From positions 1 through 53,690 of the forward strand of contig NZ_JAAALB010000042.1 in assembly GCF_009905545.1 (NCBI RefSeq): a DNA stretch of 53,690 nt. Direction: 5' to 3'. Each line of letters begins with the position of its first letter. Position 1 is the stretch's first letter. The notes under the pieces are model-generated. The model did no database searches and had not been told where the DNA came from. It saw only the letters and a program-made list of their open reading frames with translations. Shown here piece by piece: positions 35,050 through 42,877 of the stretch. The position numbers were made by a program, and so were the translations under genes. This DNA comes from Cellulophaga sp. BC115SP. GTDB taxonomy: Bacteria; Bacteroidota; Bacteroidia; Cytophagales; Spirosomataceae.

Positions 35050-35081
35050 TACTTTTCTTGTCTTGACACAAGAAAAGTAAC
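35050..35081. repeat. Perfect 13-bp hairpin (TTACTTTTCTTGT)
   Basis: TTACTTTTCTTGT pairs exactly with ACAAGAAAAGTAA around CTTGAC. It is immediately followed by the conserved-loop hairpin at 35096-35135, suggesting a composite repeat unit. It occupies most of the 319-base gap between two leftward genes. Confidence 0.7.
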
Positions 35082-35095
35082 AAAAGAAAGTCAAG

Positions 35096-35135
35096 AAATC
35101 CTAAACTCGCCTTCGGCTCAAACAGTAGGATTTCG
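35096..35135 (+). repeat. Conserved-loop hairpin, copy 1
   Basis: The arms GAAATCCTA and TAGGATTTC are perfectly complementary and enclose a 22-base loop beginning AACTCGC and ending GCTCAAACAG. The same loop ends occur in copy 2 at 53659-53690, where the arms have a different sequence yet still pair. Confidence 0.65.
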
Positions 35136-35206
35136 AAAAATAAACAAATAATATAATGTGCTTATTTTAATCGACTTCTAAGTTTAATTATACTCTAATC
35201 TAACAA

Positions 35207-38155
35207 TTAATAACCAAATACATCTTCAAGTGTTAATCTTTTCACTTCACCATATTTGCTTAATTCATCTACTTTGATTTTGTTTTCTGAACCTACAATA
35301 CAGTATGTAACAGGCTTATTAGCGATGTTTGCTTCTTGGAATTTTTTCAAATCTTCCAATCCTAACTTGCCTAATGCTTCAAAGATTTTAGATCTCTCGT
35401 CATAATTTAAGCCTTTTTCTTGTGCTGCTAAGTAGTTGAATGCAATAGCATCTTGTGTAATACGCTCTGTTTGATAATTTTTCAACATGCTTTCTTTTGC
35501 CGTTTCCAAGTTCTTCTCAGAGGCTGGAAATACATTAAACAACTCGTTCATGCTTGGGATAGCTTCGTTCAACTTATCTGCTTGTGTACCTACGTATCCA
35601 ACTAAAAAGTATTTCTCATCTTTAGTATTTGGCGTAAAATAGTACGCATACGTTGAATAAGCCAAAGCCTTTGATTCACGAATTGTTTGGAAAACGATAG
35701 ATGACATACCACCACCAAAATAATTATTGAACAATTCCACTACTGGAGTTTGAGCTGGATCAAACTTAACCGTTGGGCGAATCCAGTCGATTTCGGCTTG
35801 AACCATGTCGAAGTTTGTAAACAAAACTTGTGTTTTTGAAGGTGTAATACGATCAAAATTAGCAACCAATGGTAAATCAGCCTTAAACTGTGTTGGGAAT
35901 TTATGAACTTTTGAAAGGTCAGCGCTCAATTGCTCCAACGATTTTGGACCATAATAAACAACAGTATGCTTAAAGTTGAATAAATCTTTCAAGAAATTCA
36001 CTACTTCGTCTGCCGTCAATGCCTTCAACTCTTCGTTAGTGAAATTGAGTGCTGTGCGAGGGTTTTTAGCGCCAAACTGTGCGTATTGAGCCAAACCTTG
36101 TAAGATTGCACCTTTGTTGGCTTTGGCATCATTACGTTGTTTTAATAAACGTCCTTTCAATAATTCGAAAGTAGCTGGGTCGGCCTTCGCAGACGTAACC
36201 AGTTGCTCGAATAAAGATACAGTGCGGTCAAAATTTTCATTCAAACCCGATACTGTTAAATTGATATGGTGATCGGTAAAGTTTGCTGTAAAATTGCTCG
36301 CCAATTTGTAATACTCTTTACTGATTTCTTCAGCTGACATTGTTGGTGTGCCTAAGAAATTCAAGTATTGCAATGCAATCGGCAATACTTTGCTATTCCA
36401 GCTACCCATGTCAAAACGGTATGTCAAACGGAATAAATCGTTGTCAGCATTTTTTACATATAATACTTCCGCAGGACCTACTTTACCTTTTTGAAGGTCT
36501 TTGTTGTAATCCAACCATTTTGGTTGAATATCCTTCATTGGCATCGCGTTTACAGCTTTCAAAAAGTCAGATTGTTTCTCACGATTTGTTTCAACTTGCG
36601 TGATTTCTGGTTTGTCAACTTTAGAGATATTTTTGTCCTCGCCCTTACGTTTGTACACGATTACATAGCCATTTCCGCAGTATTTGTTCGCAAAATCAAT
36701 GACTTGTTGCTTCGTAACCTTGCTCAAGGCATCAGTCATAGCAGAAGTTTCATTCCAATCAATACCTTTTGATACCACAAAATCATTCAAAAGTTTGTAG
36801 GCACGAGCATCATTTTTTTCCAAACTTTGGATAGCATTCAATTTGTAATTGGCTGCAATAGCTTTGATAATTGACTCATCGAATTGACCTTTTTTCAATA
36901 AATCCAATTGACCTAACAACAAATCACGTACTTCTTCTAGAGTCTGTCCGTTCTTTGGCGTTCCACTCAATGTCCATACAGAATAGTCCTTATTCCAGTC
37001 TGGACTTGAACTTGCACGCAATACTTTTTGTGCTTTTGAAAGGTTAATATCAATCAAACCAGCTTTTGAGTTAGACATCAATTCGTCAACGATAGTACCA
37101 ATGATATGCTCTTTTGGACTAACAGCGCCTGGCCATCTCCATGCAATAGTGATATTGTCTGGAGTTGGACCAAATACTTCTTTAATGATTGGTGCTGTCA
37201 ATGGTAATTCTGGTGCAGGCTTATATTCTTGAACAGTTTTGGTTTGCATATAAGCAAAAGCCTTATCAATTTTCTTAATCAACTCATCTGAATTAAAATC
37301 ACCCACCATGATAATGGCCATGTTGTTTGGAACATAGTACTTGTTGAAGTAGTTTTTGATTTCAATCAAAGACGGATTTTTCAAGTGCTCAATCGTACCA
37401 ATAGTTGTTTGCTGACCGTAGTTATGGGTAGGGAAAAGAGCCGCATACTTGATCTCTTCTACTTTCCAAGGGTCATTGTCCAAGCTACGGTTTTTTTCTT
37501 CATAAACTGCCTCTAGTTCAGTATGGAAAATGCGTAAAACAGGATTTCTAAAACGTTCTGCTTGTAGCGCTAAGAAACGGTCGATAGCATTTGTCGGAAT
37601 ATCTTCGGTATAAACCGTTTGTTCATAAGAGGTAAAGGCATTTGTACCTTGTCCGCCCATGGCTGCCATCATTTTATCGTACTCGTTAGCGATGGCATAT
37701 TTGGCTGCTTCGCCCGAAGTCTTATCGATTTCTTTGTAGATTTCTTTACGTTTTGCAGCATCAGTGGTTTTGTTATACTGTTCGTAAAGGTCATTGATTT
37801 TGTCTAACAGAGGTTTTTCTTTTGCCCAATCTAAAGAACCATATTTATCTGTTCCTTTAAAAAGCATGTGTTCCAAATAGTGCGCCAAACCTGTGTGATC
37901 TTTCGGGTCGGTGTTAGAGCCAGCACGGGTTGGAATAAGGGCTTGGATGCGAGGTTCTTTGTGGTTTTCACTAAGGATGACCGTCAAACCATTTTTAAGT
38001 TGATAAAAACGTGCTTTCATCGGGTCGTTGGTTACAAATTTATAATTGTAACCAGCTGTATTTGCCGATTTCCACTCGTATTTAGTTTGGGCAATGGAAC
38101 CGAGACTCGATACTACCAATGCCGATGCGAGAAGTGTTTTAAAGAATGATGGCAT
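35207..38155 (-). CDS. M16-family zinc metallopeptidase (two-domain, secreted)
   Basis: This 982-aa protein has a signal peptide (LLASALVVSSLGSIAQ). The inverted zinc motif HxxEH is at 92-96 (AHYLEHMLFKG), and the distal metal-ligand glutamate lies in the ELEAVYEEKNRS segment (about 213-224). A second, inactive M16 domain occupies about 530-980, with NYFGGGMSSIVFQTIRESKA as the usual M16_C loop. This build matches periplasmic pitrilysin/insulysin-like peptidases that degrade peptides in an enclosed chamber. It is transcribed alone. The gap upstream is filled with repeats. Confidence 0.93.
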   Translation of the reverse strand: MPSFFKTLLASALVVSSLGSIAQTKYEWKSANTAGYNYKFVTNDPMKARFYQLKNGLTVILSENHKEPRIQALIPTRAGSNTDPKDHTGLAHYLEHMLFKGTDKYGSLDWAKEKPLLDKINDLYEQYNKTTDAAKRKEIYKEIDKTSGEAAKYAIANEYDKMMAAMGGQGTNAFTSYEQTVYTEDIPTNAIDRFLALQAERFRNPVLRIFHTELEAVYEEKNRSLDNDPWKVEEIKYAALFPTHNYGQQTTIGTIEHLKNPSLIEIKNYFNKYYVPNNMAIIMVGDFNSDELIKKIDKAFAYMQTKTVQEYKPAPELPLTAPIIKEVFGPTPDNITIAWRWPGAVSPKEHIIGTIVDELMSNSKAGLIDINLSKAQKVLRASSSPDWNKDYSVWTLSGTPKNGQTLEEVRDLLLGQLDLLKKGQFDESIIKAIAANYKLNAIQSLEKNDARAYKLLNDFVVSKGIDWNETSAMTDALSKVTKQQVIDFANKYCGNGYVIVYKRKGEDKNISKVDKPEITQVETNREKQSDFLKAVNAMPMKDIQPKWLDYNKDLQKGKVGPAEVLYVKNADNDLFRLTYRFDMGSWNSKVLPIALQYLNFLGTPTMSAEEISKEYYKLASNFTANFTDHHINLTVSGLNENFDRTVSLFEQLVTSAKADPATFELLKGRLLKQRNDAKANKGAILQGLAQYAQFGAKNPRTALNFTNEELKALTADEVVNFLKDLFNFKHTVVYYGPKSLEQLSADLSKVHKFPTQFKADLPLVANFDRITPSKTQVLFTNFDMVQAEIDWIRPTVKFDPAQTPVVELFNNYFGGGMSSIVFQTIRESKALAYSTYAYYFTPNTKDEKYFLVGYVGTQADKLNEAIPSMNELFNVFPASEKNLETAKESMLKNYQTERITQDAIAFNYLAAQEKGLNYDERSKIFEALGKLGLEDLKKFQEANIANKPVTYCIVGSENKIKVDELSKYGEVKRLTLEDVFGY

Positions 38156-38565
38156 ACTGTTAAAGATGTTTTATAATAAGATTTAGTCATTTTGAAGAAC
38201 AAATTAATAGGATAAAGACGAACTCAAAATGAGAATTTTGGCAAGATAGCATTTGCTATGAAAAAGGAAAGAATGATATGTTGAGTGGTTGTATAGTTTG
38301 ATATGAGGGGGGAGGGGTTAGGGTTCAGGGGAGAGGGGTTAGATATAAAGGAGCGGAGTGGTTAGGCAGATAGTAGCAAAGGTACAAAGTGTTTTTCAGT
38401 AGAGACGCAATGCTTGCGTCTAGTGGCAAAGGCACAAAGTGGGTTTAAAATAGTTCAACTAAAAACTTTGAGGGGAGTGAAAACACTTTGTGCCTTTGTG
38501 CCTGTCCCCTGATCCCTCAACCATAACACTAACCCCTATCCCCTCCTTGCCTAACCCCTCACCCC
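38156..38565. repeat. Repeat-rich 410-base intergenic region with G-rich and C-rich ends
   Basis: On the left, five close G-runs (38307-38338) form a potential quadruplex; on the right, C-runs (38533-38572) form an imperfect inverse of it and run over the HTCS stop codon. Inside are an AGACGCAA-TGC-TTGCGTCT hairpin (38403-38421) and a perfect 15-bp inverted repeat, CAAAGGCACAAAGTG at 38427-38441 and its complement at 38484-38498. No gene is visible. Confidence 0.7.
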
Positions 38566-41500
38566 TCACCCCTTCAACTCTTTCAAAAACTGCATGGGGG
38601 TTTTACCAAACTCATTTTTGAAAGCTTTGGTAAAATAAGATTGGGTTTGAATACCTACACGATACATGACTTCGGCAATAGGCATTTGCTGCTCAGTCAT
38701 GAGTTGAAGGGCTGTTTTCAAACGAATACTTCTTATAAAGTCGCCAATGGGCTGGCCTGTCAAGTCTTTTACTTTTGTGTACAGTTTGGTGCGACTCATG
38801 CCAATTTTATTACAAATCAACTCGATATTCATTTCTGGGTCAGAAAGGTTTTCATGAATAATTAGTAGAAAATCATTCAAAAATGCTTGATCTTTCTCTT
38901 CATCTATCTGCTGGATTTTTTCTGAAAGCTGTGCATAACCATATTTTTCTTTCAATTTCTGGCGTTGACTGAGAATATTTTTGAGCGTTTGGGTAAGAAT
39001 ATCGATACTGAGTGGTTTGGCAAAATAATAGTCTGCCCCGGAAGCAACCCCTTCTAATTGCGCATCCGAGGCAGATTTGGCAGTGAGCATCAGAAATGGA
39101 ATATGATTGAGAAGTGGATCGGTTTTGAGCTTTTTACAAAATTCAACCCCATTCATAACAGGCATCATTACATCGCTGATAACCACATCTGGATGGTGTC
39201 GTTTGGCTTGTTCGTATCCAATTTGTCCATTTTCAGCCTCTACAATTTGATAGTCGTTTTGTAGTGCATCTTTCAAAAATGTTCTCAATTCGTCATTATC
39301 ATCCACGATTAAGATTTTGGAGGTGGAATTTTGTGGTAATGACGAACTTGATGGTATTTCAGGCTCAGTAAATTGACTTTCCAGCGAATTAGAAAGACTT
39401 TCTAGTCTGATTTGAGTTCTATTTCTCAGCCATTTTTCATGTTCAAGGTAGTCTTTTTCCCCCGATGGAATACCAATCAACATCTCCGTACCAGCACCTC
39501 GCTCACTACTTACCCAAATAGAACCTTTGTGCAATTGGGTCAAACTTTTGACAAATGCCAAACCAATGCCTGAGCCAATATGTGACTCTGTGGTACGATA
39601 ATATCGCTCAAAAAGCTGAGAAATGGATTCCTGAGAAATACCAATTCCTTGATCTGCCACACGGAGATATAGCATTTGAGAACTGGTAAAACCATTGGTA
39701 ATGCGCAACTGAGACTGATATTGAGGTTGAAAATTATCTAAGCTTTCCAGTATTTGAATTTCAATCTTTTTGCCGTTGGAGGTATATTTAAAGGCATTGC
39801 TAAGGAGATTTATCGCAATTTTTTCCAAAATCTGTCTATCAAACCATTGCGTTTGTTGAGAAGACGTAGGAAGAATCCTGAAATCGATTCCTTTTTCTGT
39901 TGCCAAATCTTGAAACTCTTCCGCTATTTCCGTCAGGAAAATATTGATATTCCCCTGCATAACATGCAATTGCAAAGCGCCAGATTCTACTTTTCGGAAA
40001 TCCATTAATTCATTGGTCAATGCCAATAATCGCTTGGCATTTCGCTGAATCATATCATAATAAGGAAGAGCTAAAGGACTAGGAAAATCCTTTTTGAGCT
40101 TATCCAGTGGCCCCAATATTAAGGAAAGTGGGGTTCGTAATTCGTGTGATATATTGGTGAAAAACTGTAATTGATCCTGATGAAGCTCTTCTTTTTGCTG
40201 TTCCTTTAATTGCTGAATTGCCATGCGTCTACGAAACTGATAAAAAGTACGTATCCCCGTAAGTACAAGAATAAAAGCAATAGCCCTAAACCACCAAGTT
40301 GCCCAAAATGGGGGATGAACAATGACTTCTAACGTGCTCACTTCAGGATTCCAGACACCATCATTATTAGAGGCTTTTACCATGAAAGTATAGTTCGCAG
40401 GACTTACATTGGTATAGGAAGCTCTATTTTCGGAGCCTGCTATAATCCAATCTTTATCCCAGCCTTCGAGCTTGTAGGCATACTGATTATTTTCTGAAGC
40501 TGTAAAATTTAGCGCTGCGAAATCAATCGAGAAGGTATTCTGTTTATGACTTAGCTTTAGCGTTTTGAGATAGCTAATATCCTCTTCCAAAGGCGAATCT
40601 TTGCCAACGCTTACTTTCTTATTGAAAATTTGTAGACTGGTCAAATAAATAGGAGGGATGTAGCTATTGTTGGAGATTTTGTGAGGATAAAAAGCATTGA
40701 AGCCTTTTACACCGCCAAAATAAATCTGCCCGTCCTTAGTACGCAAAGCTGCATTCGGTTCAAATTCCAATCCTTGCAGACCATCGGCAGAGTTATATTG
40801 TTGAATTTGAAGGCTTTGTGGGTTTAGTTTGGTAATGCCATTCGAACTAGAAATCCATAGATTATCCTCGTCGTCTTGAACAATTCCTTTGATAAAATCC
40901 TCCGACAAATGGGCTTTGCTCGTGAATAGCCTGAACTGTTGCTCTTTCTCATGCCATAAATAAAGTCCTCGATGTCCCACCCAAATGCGCCCTTGTCGGT
41001 CTACAAAAATGATTCGAATGTCTGGTTTTTTCGAATCTTTATGAAAATAGTGCGAAAAAACGCCTGTCTGTGGGTCAAGACAATTGAGTCCGCCATCATC
41101 TGTGCCAATCCATATTCTTCCTCGTAAGTCTTGGTTCAAACAAATAATATTGTTGCCCAATAACTGGGATTTTCGATTTTTCCCATAAAGGATTTTTACA
41201 AACTTTCCATCGGGTAAATACTGATACAAACCGCCATAATAGGTAGCAATCCAAAGACGTTGCTGACGGTCTTCGAATACCTGTTGCACGTAATTGGAAC
41301 CGAGCGAGTTGGGGTTATTTTCTTGTTGTAAAAATCGTTTGAAACTACGAGAACCATTTTCTAGTAAACTCAATCCGCCTCCCCAAGTCGCAATCCAAAG
41401 ACGTTTTTGATAGTCTTGTGTTAAGCCTAAAATTTCGTTTGAACTAATACTATTTGCCTGAAAAGGATTATGCTTGAAATGCTCAAAGGTTTGAGTGTTT

Positions 41501-42675
41501 TTATGAAAAAGATTCAATCCTCCTCCGTCTGTCCCAACCCAGATATCCCCAGAGGTGTCTTCACAAAAAGCTCGGACATCGTTATAGCTCAAACTATTTT
41601 CGTTAGGTTGTTGACGAAATAGTTGAAACTTTTGAACTTGAGACATATACAAATTAATTCCTCCTCTATGGGTGCCAATCCATAAATTTCCTTGGTTATC
41701 TTCAAACAAGGCTGAGATGGTTCTTTGACTTAAACTTTTGGGGTTTTCGGGACGAGGCTGATAATTTGTAAAATGACCTGTCAGTGGTTCGAATAGATTG
41801 AGTCCCCCGTTGATACAACCTATCCATATTTGTTTTTTATGGTCGACCCAGATGGATTTTACCAAATTATTCGCCAGTGAATGCGGGTTTAAATCTTGCT
41901 GTACAAAACGTTTTTTCAATCCCAAACGATAATTAAAACTTATTAAGCCTTGACCATTTGTTCCTATCAACAGATTTCCTTGTGCGTCTTGTGCGAGACA
42001 ATTGACGGTAGGACGAGAGCCTGTAATAGTTCCTGTATATTGAAAATGTCCATTGTGAGGCTCAAAAAAATATAGTCCTTTGTCTGTGCCAATCCAGTAG
42101 TTGTTTTCAGTATCTTGATAGAGACTTGTAATGGCAATTTGCCCTTGTGTATATTTATTCAAGAAATACTTTTTAAACGAGTTTTCCCCATTCCAAAGAT
42201 TCAAAATGCCTCCTTGAGTTCCAATCCAAAGTTGTCCTTTATAGTCTTTTAATAGAGAGGTAATCGTATTGTTTCCAAGACTATTAGGGTTTTCTTTTTG
42301 GTAAAAAAAACGCTCAAAAGTATTTTTCTTTTCATCCAAACGATTCAAACCATCAATCGTTCCTATCCAAATATTTCCTTGAGAATCCTCCGTTATAGCA
42401 GTGACAAAATTGTCGCTCAAACTAAATGGATTGTTCGATTCATTTTTATAAACCACAATATGTTTACCGTCATAACGGTTGAGACCATCTCTGGTACCAA
42501 TCCAAATAAATCCTCTTTTGTCCTGATAAATACATTCGATGGTACTGTTGGAAAGCCCTTGCTCTATATTGATATGCTTGAAGGACATATCCCATTTTTG
42601 CCCTATAATAATTTGACTGGACAAACAGAATAATAGGATATTTCCAAGAATGAATAAAATGAATCTTTTTGACAT
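38566..42675 (-). CDS. Hybrid two-component system regulator (HTCS) of the galactan PUL
   Basis: This 1369-aa sensor and transcription factor is one chain. Domains in order: signal or anchor; a periplasmic 14-blade-type double propeller (repeats such as DRQGRIWVGHRGLYLWHEKE) to about 690; Y_Y_Y domain (about 715-780); membrane span (about 792-810); HisKA with phospho-acceptor H844 (SHELRTPL); HATPase (RVADQGIGIS and GSGIGLAFVKSL); receiver with phospho-acceptor D1168 (VVISDVMMP); and AraC-type HTH at about 1265-1365. All catalytic elements are intact. It is divergent from susC. Two 15-bp direct repeats in the gap are probable binding sites. Family knowledge suggests it binds galacto-oligosaccharides in the periplasm. 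Confidence 0.95.
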   Translation of the reverse strand: MSKRFILFILGNILLFCLSSQIIIGQKWDMSFKHINIEQGLSNSTIECIYQDKRGFIWIGTRDGLNRYDGKHIVVYKNESNNPFSLSDNFVTAITEDSQGNIWIGTIDGLNRLDEKKNTFERFFYQKENPNSLGNNTITSLLKDYKGQLWIGTQGGILNLWNGENSFKKYFLNKYTQGQIAITSLYQDTENNYWIGTDKGLYFFEPHNGHFQYTGTITGSRPTVNCLAQDAQGNLLIGTNGQGLISFNYRLGLKKRFVQQDLNPHSLANNLVKSIWVDHKKQIWIGCINGGLNLFEPLTGHFTNYQPRPENPKSLSQRTISALFEDNQGNLWIGTHRGGINLYMSQVQKFQLFRQQPNENSLSYNDVRAFCEDTSGDIWVGTDGGGLNLFHKNTQTFEHFKHNPFQANSISSNEILGLTQDYQKRLWIATWGGGLSLLENGSRSFKRFLQQENNPNSLGSNYVQQVFEDRQQRLWIATYYGGLYQYLPDGKFVKILYGKNRKSQLLGNNIICLNQDLRGRIWIGTDDGGLNCLDPQTGVFSHYFHKDSKKPDIRIIFVDRQGRIWVGHRGLYLWHEKEQQFRLFTSKAHLSEDFIKGIVQDDEDNLWISSSNGITKLNPQSLQIQQYNSADGLQGLEFEPNAALRTKDGQIYFGGVKGFNAFYPHKISNNSYIPPIYLTSLQIFNKKVSVGKDSPLEEDISYLKTLKLSHKQNTFSIDFAALNFTASENNQYAYKLEGWDKDWIIAGSENRASYTNVSPANYTFMVKASNNDGVWNPEVSTLEVIVHPPFWATWWFRAIAFILVLTGIRTFYQFRRRMAIQQLKEQQKEELHQDQLQFFTNISHELRTPLSLILGPLDKLKKDFPSPLALPYYDMIQRNAKRLLALTNELMDFRKVESGALQLHVMQGNINIFLTEIAEEFQDLATEKGIDFRILPTSSQQTQWFDRQILEKIAINLLSNAFKYTSNGKKIEIQILESLDNFQPQYQSQLRITNGFTSSQMLYLRVADQGIGISQESISQLFERYYRTTESHIGSGIGLAFVKSLTQLHKGSIWVSSERGAGTEMLIGIPSGEKDYLEHEKWLRNRTQIRLESLSNSLESQFTEPEIPSSSSLPQNSTSKILIVDDNDELRTFLKDALQNDYQIVEAENGQIGYEQAKRHHPDVVISDVMMPVMNGVEFCKKLKTDPLLNHIPFLMLTAKSASDAQLEGVASGADYYFAKPLSIDILTQTLKNILSQRQKLKEKYGYAQLSEKIQQIDEEKDQAFLNDFLLIIHENLSDPEMNIELICNKIGMSRTKLYTKVKDLTGQPIGDFIRSIRLKTALQLMTEQQMPIAEVMYRVGIQTQSYFTKAFKNEFGKTPMQFLKELKG

Positions 42676-42763
42676 ATATGACTGATTGATTTCAGAACCA
42701 AAGAATAAAAATAGATATTCGAAAGTAAGGCATTTTTACCTAGAATGACTAACAGAGTGCATA

Positions 42764-42799
42764 TTTGGAACGATAGCATCAAAGTTTGGAACGATAGCA
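42764..42799 (+). promoter_or_regulatory. Two direct repeats, candidate HTCS operator
   Basis: TTTGGAACGATAGCA is repeated exactly at 42764-42778 and 42785-42799, a 21-bp period or two helical turns. It lies in the gap between the HTCS gene and susC. Centres fall about 66 and 45 bases before the transcription start predicted from the -7 box, a classic activator position. Confidence 0.75.
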
Positions 42800-42823
42800 C
42801 AAATAATTACCTAAAGCTCTCTA

Positions 42824-42831
42824 TAATTTTG
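42824..42831 (+). promoter_or_regulatory. -7 box (TAATTTTG) of the galactan PUL susC
   Basis: TAATTTTG fits TAnnTTTG, 46 bases before the susC start. No -33 box is present at the normal spacing; the repeats at 42764-42799 would supply activation. Confidence 0.5.
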
Positions 42832-42877
42832 ACTTTGAAAATATTTTATAGCACTATATTGATAAATAAAGTCAAAA

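Noticed and set aside
38398-38500. CRISPR-like array suggested by several short repeats in a row
   Set aside because: The repeats are inverted hairpins of different sequence with no regular spacer length and no cas genes nearby.
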